Source: Caryophanales bacterium UBA6877
GTDB taxonomy: Bacteria > Bacillota_I > Bacilli_A > RFN20 > CAG-826
Length of the DNA: 41,523 nt
Direction: 5' to 3'
Assembly (NCBI GenBank): GCA_002451465.1
Contig: DKCJ01000018.1
Span: forward strand, 9,748-51,270
Part shown: positions 26,401-34,404 of the stretch, one piece after another
Numbering within the stretch: the stretch's first letter is position 1
How the letters are laid out: each line of letters starts with the position of its first letter
Made by a program: the position numbers and the translations under genes
The notes under the pieces: model-generated
What the model was told of the DNA's origin: nothing
What the model saw: only the letters and a program-made list of their open reading frames with translations
Databases searched by the model: none

Positions 26401-26915
26401 AAAAGAAAACTGGAATTAAAAAAGCTGAAAGCATTAAAATTCATAAAGATTTAGGAATAGATGCATATATTCCATCAAGTTACATAATTGATAAAGAAAA
26501 AGTTGAAGTTTATCAAAAAATTCTTCATTGTAAAAATTTTGAAGAGTTGAAGGCTAATGAAAACGAAATTCGTGATATATATGGTCCAATTCCAGAATCT
26601 ATGAAACTTCTTTATTTAAAAAGAAAGATTGATATGTATTTAGATTTTGAAGAATTTAAAGATCTTGAAGAATATCAAGACCATGTAAATTTAATTTTAT
26701 CTACTAAATTCAGTGATTTAGAGGGAATTGGTTCTTCTTTATTTACTGCATTAGTAATCTATTTAAAAAGCATAAATGTGTCCTATATTAATAAAGAAAT
26801 TAATATTTCTCTTAAAAAGAGAGATAATTGGGTCGATTTGTTGTTAAAAATTTTTGAAATTATTGATAATTTATATAAAATAACATTGAAAGCTGAAAGT
26901 AAACATGAGGATTGA
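23418..26915 (+). CDS. mfd: Transcription-repair coupling factor Mfd
   Basis: Mfd removes RNA polymerase stalled at DNA damage and recruits UvrA. Domains in order: a UvrB-like N-terminal module (to about 340), the polymerase-interacting CarD-like domain (LEPGDYVVHEKYG near 488), the translocase with Walker A GDVGFGKTE (near 637) and IIDEEQRFG (near 738), the TRG region and a C-terminal UvrA-blocking domain. Length of 1165 aa is standard. The start is TTG: AAGGAG (23406-23411) precedes two adjacent TTG codons, 23418 and 23421, and either could serve. It ends in TGA inside the next gene, overlapping rqcP by 11 nt. Confidence 0.96.
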   Translation: MLIDLKNLAISEFKYTPTKENVGNFVVDPLIGTTFLALKRFNETKDNILIYCPNNFEVNEIFNSLTTFIKSENIITIPSDELLRVEYLSESKELLSQQIYGLYSLLFAKHKIIIFSPSSLYKFYPSKERFSSSCLKLKVGETYDFDLLKKKLAEIGYLRVQKIDQSLQFSIRGDIVDVFSLNYDNPIRIEFFDNEIESIRFFSIGTQTSFEEIKEALILPANLILFSEEEKQEGIKKIEDELNKEENEFSYETYNELKSQTEEDIQDILNNNITTKIYKYFGFISNSKSNILEYLTNDYEIIVDNEDQFYTAKSNLFNEGLEFLNELHKTGKTISKLTYFNEKANVFYNFKNEFNLNTFYTHANSINVDLSTNLSINGKDIDIGRLFEMYLKNGYKILCLLENKEQVNKIKSSLDILKYSYSLSKEFLIDESKDVTLSINSFPKGFEFKTKKIVVLTSKELFGYRRHVSTYTSKFKEGIILGSYQDLEPGDYVVHEKYGIGKFVQITTLELNGKHSDYIQIQYGGTDVLYLPLYQFNMIRKYIGKDGYTPKLNKLYSNKWEATKKKIKERINDLAERLMELYSERAKIKGIAYKGDKELETAFSNDFEYELTKDQEKSLKEIYKDLSSETPMDRLLCGDVGFGKTEIAFRAAFRVILSGKMVILLCPTTLLARQHYDVALKRFANFKVNIALYSRMTTPQEAKKIENDIKLKKVDLLIGTHKVLSNKIDISNLGLLIIDEEQRFGVEQKEKIKEKSKNIDVLTLSATPIPRTLQSSLVGLKQVSTISTPPKERIAIQTYVIPYDESVVRELIKRELSRHGQIFYIHNDILSIYNTCEKLQSLVPECRIGIVHGKMNKEDINSTMQDFYDGRIDLLLATSIIENGIDVENANLILVENANSFGLAQLYQIKGRVGRGDRMAFAYLMINKNKVINEDGQKRLEAIQDLTALGSGYKIAQRDLLIRGAGDILGPEQAGFIDVVGVDMYIKLLNETIEEKKTGIKKAESIKIHKDLGIDAYIPSSYIIDKEKVEVYQKILHCKNFEELKANENEIRDIYGPIPESMKLLYLKRKIDMYLDFEEFKDLEEYQDHVNLILSTKFSDLEGIGSSLFTALVIYLKSINVSYINKEINISLKKRDNWVDLLLKIFEIIDNLYKITLKAESKHED

Positions 26916-27177
26916 TAAGTATTTAAAATTAACGCGATTGATTAAAAGAAGAACAATAGCTAAGGAGCTCCTCGAAAGAGGAATATTTAAAATTAGTAAT
27001 AAAGTTGCTAAGCCATCAAGTGAAGTTAATGTTGGTGATATTTTAATATTGCCACTTGGAAGGCATGAGTTAAAAGTTGAAGTTTTAAATATTGTTGATT
27101 ATTGTAAAAAAGTTGACGCTTCTTCTTTATATAAAATTGTTGAAGATAAAATTATTGAAGAAAAAGATGAAAATTAA
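26905..27177 (+). CDS. rqcP: S4-domain protein RqcP (YabO type)
   Basis: A 90-residue S4-type RNA-binding protein: MRIDKYLKLTRLIKRRTIAK is the S4 motif, followed by ISNKVAKPSSEVNVGDILIL. RqcP/YabO works with RqcH in ribosome quality control, stabilising the peptidyl-tRNA while alanine tails are added on obstructed 50S subunits. The place after mfd matches yabO in Bacillus, where spoVT, yabM and yabN lie between; those are missing here. It overlaps both mfd and tilS. Confidence 0.88.
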   Translation: MRIDKYLKLTRLIKRRTIAKELLERGIFKISNKVAKPSSEVNVGDILILPLGRHELKVEVLNIVDYCKKVDASSLYKIVEDKIIEEKDEN

Positions 27178-28390
27178 TTTAAAACTTTCTAAAGATAAAA
27201 AATATCTACTTGCATGTTCATATGGGCCTGATTCTATGTGTCTTTTTGATTTACTTTTAAAAGGTGGTTATAACTTTGAAATTGCTCATGTTAACTACCA
27301 CTTAAGAGAAGAAGAACCAAAAGAAATGGAGGATATGAAAAAAATTTGTAAAAATTTTAAAATTCCCCTACATATAATAGATGTATATATGCCTAGTGGC
27401 GTAAATGAAGAAGGGTGGGCAAGAAATGTAAGATATGATTATTTTTCTAGTCTTGGTAAAAAACTAAATATTAAAGACGTTTTAATTGCGCATAACGAAG
27501 ATGATTTAATTGAAACATTTTGTTTACAACTTAAAAGAAAAAATATTGTTTCATATTATGGATTAAAAGAAGTTTCAAATTATAAAGATGTAAATATTGT
27601 TAGGCCTTTATTAAAATATAAAAAAAGCGACTTACTTAAATATTGTGATGAAAACAAAGTTCATTATGGCATTGATTTATCTAATTTTGATACAAGTTAC
27701 GAAAGAAATGAAATTAGAAAAAATCTAGTAAGTAAAATGAGTGAATTAAAACGCAAATTAATATTAGATGAGATTAAAGTATTAAATGAGGAATTAAAAA
27801 AGAAAATAACTGAAATTTCAAAATTCATTGAAGAAGATTGTGGTTTTTTTAAGAAAACAATATCTAACCTAAACGATGATGATTTGCAATTATTATTAAT
27901 ACGTGTCTTAGAATTAAAAGAGATTTATTATCCAATTTCTAAGAAATTTGTAAATGAATTTAAAAAAATTCTAAAGAAAGATATTAATTGGCACAAAGAA
28001 CTTAAAAATAATGTATATTTAACTATAGATTATGGTTACGTTAATATTTATGAATTGTTAATTAATGATTACAAATATACCTTAAAAGATTTGGATAATT
28101 CTATTTTTAAACTTAATTCAAAATCTAAAATGTATGAAAAAATTATTGAAGAAGGAGTATATTTAAAAAATGGTTTAAAAACAAACGAAGTATTTAAATT
28201 ACAAAATGGTGTAAAGAAAAAAATTGGTCGTTGCTTTATTGATTGGAAAGTACCTTTTATTTATAGAAAACTATGGCCAGGAATATATAATAAAAATAAC
28301 GAATTGATATATGTTCCACATTATCAAGAACAAAGCTCAATTAAAAATGAAGGACCACTTATTTTTGATTTAAATCATTTTATAAAATAA
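27167..28390 (+). CDS. tilS: tRNA(Ile)-lysidine synthase TilS
   Basis: TilS ligates lysine to cytidine 34 of the AUA-reading tRNA(Ile). The ATP-pyrophosphatase P-loop reads SYGPDS (residues 18-23), where most family members have SGGPDS or SGGVDS. The HVNYHLR segment and downstream RPLLKYKKSDL match the family. I chose the ATG at 27167 (407 aa), overlapping the rqcP stop; a longer frame upstream is only the shifted end of rqcP. A C-terminal substrate-binding domain appears present. Confidence 0.93.
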   Translation: MKINLKLSKDKKYLLACSYGPDSMCLFDLLLKGGYNFEIAHVNYHLREEEPKEMEDMKKICKNFKIPLHIIDVYMPSGVNEEGWARNVRYDYFSSLGKKLNIKDVLIAHNEDDLIETFCLQLKRKNIVSYYGLKEVSNYKDVNIVRPLLKYKKSDLLKYCDENKVHYGIDLSNFDTSYERNEIRKNLVSKMSELKRKLILDEIKVLNEELKKKITEISKFIEEDCGFFKKTISNLNDDDLQLLLIRVLELKEIYYPISKKFVNEFKKILKKDINWHKELKNNVYLTIDYGYVNIYELLINDYKYTLKDLDNSIFKLNSKSKMYEKIIEEGVYLKNGLKTNEVFKLQNGVKKKIGRCFIDWKVPFIYRKLWPGIYNKNNELIYVPHYQEQSSIKNEGPLIFDLNHFIK

Positions 28391-28398
28391 AATGTTTA

Positions 28399-28426
28399 TT
28401 GCTTTATTAAAAAAATTATCTATTAT
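28399..28426 (+). promoter_or_regulatory. Candidate ftsH promoter
   Basis: TTGCTT (28399-28404) and TATTAT (28421-28426) are separated by 16 bp in the 72-bp gap after tilS, with an AAAGGAG before the ftsH ATG. This would give ftsH its own transcript besides read-through from the mfd-rqcP-tilS run. Confidence 0.5.
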
Positions 28427-28462
28427 AAAATATTACTACTTGTGAAAGGAGACAAAACGTAA

Positions 28463-30523
28463 ATGAACAATAGAAAAAGATCTAGTTGGATGACGTTCCT
28501 TATTTACCTTATTATTGCTGTTTTTAGTGGCGCCATTATTTATAGTATTATTACAAATTTAAGTAATAAATATTCAGCTATAAGCACAGGTTCACTTTAT
28601 AAGCTTGCTTATAACGACGATGATGCTTATGAAGTTTTTGGTGCTGAAGTTATTACAAATAATGACCGTGTTGTTCTTAATTTAAGTGTTAAGAATACTG
28701 AAACTAATAATAACGAATATTATACAGTAACTATTCCAGAGCAAACTTATTTTAGTGTTCCTTCAAATGGTTCAGCTTTTGATGGAAAAGCTAGTATAAG
28801 AGAAGCAATTTATGCTCAAGTTTTAAAAAACAACCCAAATGAATATCAAAAATATTACAATGAATATCCATATACGGAAAATATTTTCTTAAGTTGGTTA
28901 CCAACTATTATTTCTACTGTAGTCATTGTTGGAATTGCTATTTTCTTCTTTAGATTCTTGATGGCTTCTGCTGGTGGAAATAAGCAAGCATTAGACTTTA
29001 ATAAATCACGTGCAAGAAGAATTGATAATTCTAAAGTGAGATTTAAAGATGTTGCTGGATGTGATGAAGAAAAAGCCGAAATGATTGAAATTGTCGATTA
29101 TTTAAAACAACCTAAGAAATATACAAAATGTGGTGCTAAATTACCAAAAGGTGTATTACTTGTTGGGCCTCCAGGAACTGGTAAGACATTGTTAGCAAAA
29201 GCTGTTGCAGGCGAAGCTAATGTTCCATTCTTTTCAATTTCTGGTAGTGATTTCGTTGAAATGTTTGTTGGTGTTGGTGCTGGTAGAGTTAGAGACTTAT
29301 TTAAAACTGCTAAACAAAATGCGCCATGCTTAATATTTATTGATGAAATCGATGCTGTTGGTAGACAAAGAGGTGCTGGTTTAGGTGGTGGAAACGATGA
29401 AAGAGAACAAACACTTAACCAATTACTTGTTGAACTTGATGGTTTTGAAGAAAATAGTGGGATTATTGTTATTGCCGCTACAAATAGAGCTGATGTATTA
29501 GATCCTGCTTTATTAAGAGCTGGTAGATTTGATAGACAAATCACTGTCAATTTACCAAATAGAGAAGGCCGTGAAGCTATCTTTAATGTACATGCAAAAG
29601 GTAAAAAGATCGATCCAAGTGTTGATTTTAAGGCTTTAGCAAAAAGAACTGTTGGCTTTAGCGGTGCTGATATTGCAAATATTTTAAATGAAGCTGCTAT
29701 TTTAGCTGTTAGAGGAAATAGAGAACTTATAACAATGGCTGATATTGATGAAGCTATTGATAGAAGATTTGCTGGACCTGCTAAATCTTCTAAATGTTTC
29801 AATGAAATTGAAAGAAAAGAAGTTGCTTATCATGAAGCGGGACATGCGGTTATTGGTTTAACTTTACCATATAGTGATAAAGTTAGAAAAATTACTATTA
29901 TTCCTCGTGGAAACACTGGTGGACATGTTTTGATGGGACCAGATGATGATAGATTCTTATTAACTAAAAATGAATTAATTGCCGAAATTACCGGATTACT
30001 TGGTGGTAGAACTAGTGAAGAAATATTCTTTAAAGACGTTACAACTGGTGCAAGTAATGATATTGAAAGAGCAACTCAAATTGCTCGTGCAATGGTAGTT
30101 GAATATGGTATGTCATCTTTAGGACCTATTCAATACGAAAGGAATACCGGAAGTGTATTCCTTGGAAGAGACTATACTAATGCTCAAAGAAATTTCTCAA
30201 GCACTGTTGCTGAAGAGATTGATAAAGAAATTCGTAAGATAATTGAAGATGCTCATAAACAAGCATATGAAATTCTTACAAGAAGAAAAGATGATGTCAT
30301 ATTAATTGCTGAAACTCTTCTTAAAAACGAGACAATTAATGAAGAAGAAATTGATTATCTCTTAAAGAATAGAAAAATGCCTGATGAATCAGTAAAACAA
30401 AACGAAACTGCTAGAAGCTTAACTGATAAAACCATTAAGGAAGAAGATGAAGTAGATTTAAAGCAAGAAGAAAAAACCGAAAAAGAAGTTGAGCATGAAG
30501 AAGCTCAAGATAAAAAAGAATAA
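28463..30523 (+). CDS. ftsH: ATP-dependent zinc metalloprotease FtsH
   Basis: FtsH is a membrane-bound hexameric AAA+ protease for damaged membrane proteins and regulators. Two N-terminal membrane helices (about 9-30 and 143-167) flank a short extracytoplasmic domain. Walker A GPPGTGKT is near 235, with the second region of homology (ATNRADVLDPALLRAGRFDR). The zinc motif HEAGH is near 457-461. The 686 residues end in a tail of about 40 residues very rich in Glu and Lys. tilS-ftsH-dusB-lysS order matches Firmicutes. Confidence 0.97.
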   Translation: MNNRKRSSWMTFLIYLIIAVFSGAIIYSIITNLSNKYSAISTGSLYKLAYNDDDAYEVFGAEVITNNDRVVLNLSVKNTETNNNEYYTVTIPEQTYFSVPSNGSAFDGKASIREAIYAQVLKNNPNEYQKYYNEYPYTENIFLSWLPTIISTVVIVGIAIFFFRFLMASAGGNKQALDFNKSRARRIDNSKVRFKDVAGCDEEKAEMIEIVDYLKQPKKYTKCGAKLPKGVLLVGPPGTGKTLLAKAVAGEANVPFFSISGSDFVEMFVGVGAGRVRDLFKTAKQNAPCLIFIDEIDAVGRQRGAGLGGGNDEREQTLNQLLVELDGFEENSGIIVIAATNRADVLDPALLRAGRFDRQITVNLPNREGREAIFNVHAKGKKIDPSVDFKALAKRTVGFSGADIANILNEAAILAVRGNRELITMADIDEAIDRRFAGPAKSSKCFNEIERKEVAYHEAGHAVIGLTLPYSDKVRKITIIPRGNTGGHVLMGPDDDRFLLTKNELIAEITGLLGGRTSEEIFFKDVTTGASNDIERATQIARAMVVEYGMSSLGPIQYERNTGSVFLGRDYTNAQRNFSSTVAEEIDKEIRKIIEDAHKQAYEILTRRKDDVILIAETLLKNETINEEEIDYLLKNRKMPDESVKQNETARSLTDKTIKEEDEVDLKQEEKTEKEVEHEEAQDKKE

Positions 30524-30527
30524 AAAT

Positions 30528-31499
30528 ATGTCTTTTAAAATCGGTGATGTTGAAATTAAAGGAAAAGTTATTCTCGCCCCAATGGCGGGAATAACTTCTT
30601 TTAGTTATAGGAAGTTTATGATGCAGTTTAAACCTGCTTTAACTTACACTGAAATGGTTAGCGATTGTGGATTAATTTATGAAAACGAAAGAACACTGGA
30701 CTATTTAAAAACAGATGGAACGGATAGACCTTTAGCTATTCAAATATTTGGTGGTAAAAAAGAAGAATTAGTTGAAGCGATTAAAATAATTAAAAAAACT
30801 AATGTGAAATATGATGTGCTTGATTTAAATCTAGCTTGTCCTGTAAATAAAGTTATCAGAAATAATGGTGGAAGCAATTGGTTGAAAGATCAAGATAAAT
30901 TATTTGAAATGGTAAGTGATGTTGTAAAAAATAGCAAAAAGCCTGTAAGTTGTAAAATTAGACTTGGTTTTGATAAAGTTAACGTTGAGGAAACGGTTAA
31001 AACATTAGAAAAAGCTGGTGTTAAATTTATTGCAATTCACGCAAGAACTAGAAGCCAAGCATATAGTGGTAAAGCAAATTATGAAGCTTTAAAAAATATT
31101 CATAAATTAATTAAAATTCCTTTTTGTGTAAGTGGTGATATTTTTTCAGTTCAAGATGCTTTAAATGCCCTAAAAATAACAAGAGCAGATGCTGTAATGG
31201 TTGCAAGAGGTGCCGTTGGTAATCCTGAACTTGTTTTAAATATTAATAAAGCCTTAAATAATGAAGAATATAATGAAACTTTAGATATCAATAGACAATA
31301 TAAATATTTAAAAGAGTACGTAAGTAATCTTGTTAATGAATATGGAGAAAAAAGAGCAGTTTCTCTTTTAAGAGGTATTGCACCAAAGTTTTTTCTTAAG
31401 ATACCAAATACTAAACAACTGAGGATTGAATTAGCGTCAACTATTCAAAAAGAACAAGATATTTATTCAATTTGCAATAAATATATTAATAAAGAATAA
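30528..31499 (+). CDS. dusB: tRNA-dihydrouridine synthase (DusB-like)
   Basis: An FMN enzyme that reduces uridines in tRNA to dihydrouridine using NADPH. The TIM barrel begins ILAPMAGITSFSYRKF. LNLACPVNKV holds the catalytic Cys (near 104), and VSGDIFSVQDA and MVARGAVGNP are the FMN-phosphate region. I chose the ATG at 30528 (323 aa), 4 nt after the ftsH stop; in-frame upstream starts only lengthen it into the ftsH tail. No strong RBS is seen. The neighbour lysS follows in Bacillus too. Confidence 0.92.
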   Translation: MSFKIGDVEIKGKVILAPMAGITSFSYRKFMMQFKPALTYTEMVSDCGLIYENERTLDYLKTDGTDRPLAIQIFGGKKEELVEAIKIIKKTNVKYDVLDLNLACPVNKVIRNNGGSNWLKDQDKLFEMVSDVVKNSKKPVSCKIRLGFDKVNVEETVKTLEKAGVKFIAIHARTRSQAYSGKANYEALKNIHKLIKIPFCVSGDIFSVQDALNALKITRADAVMVARGAVGNPELVLNINKALNNEEYNETLDINRQYKYLKEYVSNLVNEYGEKRAVSLLRGIAPKFFLKIPNTKQLRIELASTIQKEQDIYSICNKYINKE

Positions 31500-31545
31500 G
31501 AAATATGCTTATTTTTATGTATAATAATTGAGCGAGGTTATAAAA

Positions 31546-33030
31546 ATGGATGAAAAATTAAATGACCAAGAATTGGTAAGAATTCAAAAATTAGAAAAAT
31601 TAAAGGAATTAGGTGTTGATCCATATGGAGAAAGATTTGATCGTTCAGATTCAACAAAAAGTTGCAGAGAAAAAATAAAAGACAAAACTAATGAAGAATT
31701 AGAAGCTAATCATGTTTATGTAACTATTGCTGGTAGAATAATGCAAATTAGAAAAATGGGCAAAGCAAGTTTCTTTAATATTTTAGATAGAGAAGGAAGA
31801 ATGCAATGCTATATTTCTATAGATACCGTTGGTAAAGAAAGTTATGAAGTATTTAAAACTAGCGATATTGGTGATTTAGTTGGTGTTTATGGAAGAATGA
31901 TGTTAACAAGAACTGGCGAACCAACAATTCGTGTAGAAAAATACACATTTTTAACTAAATCCTTAAAAGTTTTACCTGAAAAATTCCATGGTTTACAAGA
32001 TATTGAAGAAAGATCGAGACATAGATATCTTGATTTGATTATGAATGAAGAAAGCCGTAAAGTTGCTATCGCAAGAGCTAAAATTATTCGTTCAATTCAA
32101 CATTATTTAGATGAAAGAGGATTTATTGAAGTTGAGACATCAATTTTAAGTCCTATTCTTGGTGGAGCAAATGCTAAACCATTTATTACTCATCATAATG
32201 CCTTAGATAAAGATTTCTATTTAAGAATTGCTACTGAGCTTAATTTAAAGAAATTAATTGTTGGCGGACTTGAAAAAGTTTATGAAATAGGACGTATTTT
32301 TAGAAATGAAGGAATGGATGCAAGACATAATCCTGAATTTACAACTATTGAACTTTATGAAGCTTATTCAGACTTAAAAGGTATGGGTGATCTTTGGGAA
32401 GGTTTACTTAGAAATTGTTGTTTAGATGTTTGCGGTACAACAAAAGTTCCTTATGGTGATAAAGTTCTTGATTTTGGGCCAGAATTTAAGTGGTTATCAA
32501 TGGTTGATGCTGTTAAAGAAAAAACTGGTCTTGATTTTAGGGGAGATCTCAAAGTTGAAGATTTAGTTAAATTTTGTAAAGAAAAAGGCATTAAAATTGA
32601 AAAACATTGGAACAGTCCAGGTTATTTCTTAAATGCTTTATTTGATGAATATTGTGAAAGCGAATTAATTCAACCAACATTTGTTTATGAGCATCCAATC
32701 GAGACAAGTCCTTTAACTAAAAAATGTAAGGATCCTAGATTTACTCAAAGATTCGAACTTTACGTTAATGGCACAGAACTTGCTAATGCTTATACTGAAT
32801 TGAATGATCCAAAAGATCAAAAAGAGAGATTTGAAGCTCAACTTGCAGCAAAAGCAAGAGGGGATGATGAAGCTAATGAAATGGATTTAGATTTCTTAAA
32901 TGCTCTTGACTATGGTATGCCTCCAACTGGAGGAATTGGAATGGGTATTGATAGACTTACAATGTTTTTAACAAATCAAGAAAACATTCGTGAAGTTATA
33001 TTGTTCCCAACCATGAAAGATGAACAATAA
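31546..33030 (+). CDS. lysS: Lysyl-tRNA synthetase, class II
   Basis: Charges tRNA(Lys) with lysine. An N-terminal OB-fold anticodon domain (VTIAGRIMQIRKMGKASF) precedes the class II core: motif 2 around RNEGMDARHNPEFTTIE (near 253) and motif 3 GIGMGIDRLTMF (near 464). I chose the ATG at 31546 (494 aa), 8 nt after GAGG; an upstream in-frame TTG includes that RBS. A TATAAT at 31520-31525 may be a promoter element, but its -35 is poor. No T-box leader is present. Confidence 0.96.
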   Translation: MDEKLNDQELVRIQKLEKLKELGVDPYGERFDRSDSTKSCREKIKDKTNEELEANHVYVTIAGRIMQIRKMGKASFFNILDREGRMQCYISIDTVGKESYEVFKTSDIGDLVGVYGRMMLTRTGEPTIRVEKYTFLTKSLKVLPEKFHGLQDIEERSRHRYLDLIMNEESRKVAIARAKIIRSIQHYLDERGFIEVETSILSPILGGANAKPFITHHNALDKDFYLRIATELNLKKLIVGGLEKVYEIGRIFRNEGMDARHNPEFTTIELYEAYSDLKGMGDLWEGLLRNCCLDVCGTTKVPYGDKVLDFGPEFKWLSMVDAVKEKTGLDFRGDLKVEDLVKFCKEKGIKIEKHWNSPGYFLNALFDEYCESELIQPTFVYEHPIETSPLTKKCKDPRFTQRFELYVNGTELANAYTELNDPKDQKERFEAQLAAKARGDDEANEMDLDFLNALDYGMPPTGGIGMGIDRLTMFLTNQENIREVILFPTMKDEQ

Positions 33031-33120
33031 AAAATAAAATTTATATAAAATTACAAATTTTTCGTAAAATTTTAAAATTCCCCACATATAATTATATAAA
33101 GAGGTTCAAATTTTTTATTC

Positions 33121-33149
33121 TTTACATTTATTGTGCTTTTATATAAAAT
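33121..33149 (+). promoter_or_regulatory. Candidate rpsF-ssb-rpsR promoter
   Basis: TTTACA (33121-33126), a 17-bp spacer and TAAAAT (33144-33149) lie about 80 nt before the S6 start. The rest of the 196-bp gap after lysS is AT-rich. The transcript would start near 33156, just before a hairpin. Confidence 0.55.
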
Positions 33150-33155
33150 TATTAA

Positions 33156-33226
33156 GCGCATTGTTGCGTTCTTCTCTGTTATCATGAAATACTGATAACC
33201 AGAATGTCCAAAGGGAGGTAATAGAT
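33156..33226 (+). promoter_or_regulatory. Possible S6:S18 autoregulatory leader
   Basis: A hairpin with arms GTTATCA (33178-33184) and TGATAAC (33193-33199), extended past a bulged C by TCT/AGA (outer ends 33175 and 33203), lies just before the GGGAGG ribosome binding site of rpsF. S6:S18 dimers control their own mRNA through a 5' leader hairpin in many bacteria. I do not see the bulged CCG expected of that class, so this is a candidate only. Confidence 0.4.
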
Positions 33227-33520
33227 ATGAAAAAGTACGAATTAATGTACATTCTCAAATCAAGTTTAGACGATGAAGCTAAAAAAGCTGAAATTGCAAA
33301 ACTTAATTCTTTACTTACTAAGTTAGGCGCTAAAGTCAATAAAACCGACGAAACTTTAGGTTTAAGAGATTTAGCTTATCCTATTAAAGGTGAGAAAAAA
33401 GGATATTATGTCGTTTTAAAACTTGAAATGAACGATGTTCAACCAGTTAAAGAATTTGATCGTCTTTCTAAAATCAATAGTTCTGTATTAAGATACTTAT
33501 TTACTGTTGATAATCAATAG
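33227..33520 (+). CDS. rpsF: 30S ribosomal protein S6
   Basis: S6 binds S18 on the platform of the small subunit. The 97 residues begin KKYELMYILKSSLDDE and contain LGLRDLAYPIKGEKKGYYV, the usual S6 core. A strong RBS (GGGAGGT) precedes the ATG. It heads the standard rpsF-ssb-rpsR operon, with 12 nt to ssb. Confidence 0.96.
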   Translation: MKKYELMYILKSSLDDEAKKAEIAKLNSLLTKLGAKVNKTDETLGLRDLAYPIKGEKKGYYVVLKLEMNDVQPVKEFDRLSKINSSVLRYLFTVDNQ

Positions 33521-33532
33521 GAGGATGAATTT

Positions 33533-33982
33533 ATGATTAATAGCGTTGTTTTAGTTGGTCGTTTAACAAGAGATGTAGAAGTCAAAAAAACTACAAGTAG
33601 CTTAAGTGTTACATCGTTTACTCTTGCGGTTGATAATCAAACTAAAGACGTAAATGGTAATAAAACCACAAGTTTTATTACTTGCACAGCTTGGAGACAA
33701 ACAGCTGATTTTTTAAGCAAATATACCCATAAAGGTAGCTTAATTGGTGTTGAAGGAAGACTTCAACAAAGAAGTTATGAAAGAAAAGATGGCTCCAAAG
33801 CTAGTGTTTTAGAGGTTGTCGTTAGTACCGTTACATTATTAGAAAGTAAAGGTGCATCAGCTAGTAGAAATGAAAATAAATCTACTTCTGTCGATAGTGC
33901 ACCAATTGATGAACCAGATGATTCTCAAGATTTAGTTGATACTTCAAATAGTGAGTTTACTGATAACGATTTACCTTTTTAA
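33533..33982 (+). CDS. ssb: Single-stranded DNA-binding protein
   Basis: SSB coats single-stranded DNA at forks and gathers repair proteins through its acidic tip. The OB fold (NSVVLVGRLTRDVEVKKT to VVVSTVTLLES) covers about the first 105 residues, followed by a polar linker and the terminal DNDLPF, which is the partner-binding tip. Total length is 149 aa. AGGAGG precedes the start. Lies between the S6 and S18 genes as in most Firmicutes. Confidence 0.96.
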   Translation: MINSVVLVGRLTRDVEVKKTTSSLSVTSFTLAVDNQTKDVNGNKTTSFITCTAWRQTADFLSKYTHKGSLIGVEGRLQQRSYERKDGSKASVLEVVVSTVTLLESKGASASRNENKSTSVDSAPIDEPDDSQDLVDTSNSEFTDNDLPF

Positions 33983-34004
33983 TTAAAGAAAGAGGAATTT
34001 AGTT

Positions 34005-34232
34005 ATGGCATTTGTCAAAAAAAGAATGAAAAAGAAAGTTTGCTATTTTACTAAAAACAAAATAACCCATATCGATTATAAAGATGTTGAGTTACTTAAA
34101 AAGTTCATTAGTCCAAGTGGAAGAATTTCTCCACGTAGATTAACTGGAACATGTGCTAAGAGTCAAAGACAATTAGCTAGAGCAATTAAAAACGCTCGTT
34201 ATATGGCTTTATTACCATATATTGGTGAATAG
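34005..34232 (+). CDS. rpsR: 30S ribosomal protein S18
   Basis: S18 pairs with S6 on the 30S platform. The 75 residues are basic and contain the family core ISPRRLTGTCAKSQRQLARA then IKNARYMALLPY. A Shine-Dalgarno AAAGAGG precedes the ATG. A strong terminator follows 14 nt after the stop, ending the operon. Confidence 0.97.
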   Translation: MAFVKKRMKKKVCYFTKNKITHIDYKDVELLKKFISPSGRISPRRLTGTCAKSQRQLARAIKNARYMALLPYIGE

Positions 34233-34246
34233 TAATTATAATTATT

Positions 34247-34273
34247 AGCCCTTGAAAAAGGGCTTTTATTTTT
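34247..34273 (+). terminator. Terminator of the rpsF-ssb-rpsR operon
   Basis: The arms AGCCCTT (34247-34253) and AAGGGCT (34258-34264) enclose a GAAA tetraloop and are followed by TTTTATTTTT, a textbook intrinsic terminator on plus. Between it and gdpP there is only the gdpP promoter region. Confidence 0.92.
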
Positions 34274-34371
34274 AAAAAATATATTAAAAATCTTTTTGAA
34301 TAATAGATTCTAAAACATTTGTATCGATAAATATCTAATCTAAATCTTTGCAAAATTGTTAGTCTATTGTT

Positions 34372-34395
34372 TTTTTCTATTGTATAATAGAAAAA
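34372..34395 (+). promoter_or_regulatory. gdpP promoter with an inverted repeat over the -10
   Basis: A perfect -10 TATAAT lies at 34383-34388. The arms TTTTTCTATT (34372-34381) and AATAGAAAAA (34386-34395) are perfect 10-bp reverse complements with a 4-nt spacer, and the -10 sits across their centre. No good -35 is seen at the right distance. Because transcription would begin near 34395, the repeat is mostly not transcribed and looks like an operator rather than a leader hairpin. Confidence 0.65.
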
Positions 34396-34404
34396 GGTAT
34401 CAGT

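Noticed and set aside
29098..29802. A 234-codon open frame on the minus strand inside ftsH
   Set aside because: It lies wholly opposite the AAA+ core of ftsH, has no RBS, and its product is a low-complexity read of the reverse strand.
31500..31545. T-box or other leader before lysS
   Set aside because: Only 46 nt separate dusB and lysS; no specifier hairpin or antiterminator can fit.
33061..33110. A lysS terminator in the AT-rich tract after the gene
   Set aside because: The best repeat (AAATTTT and AAAATTT) is short, all A/T, and gives no convincing stem.
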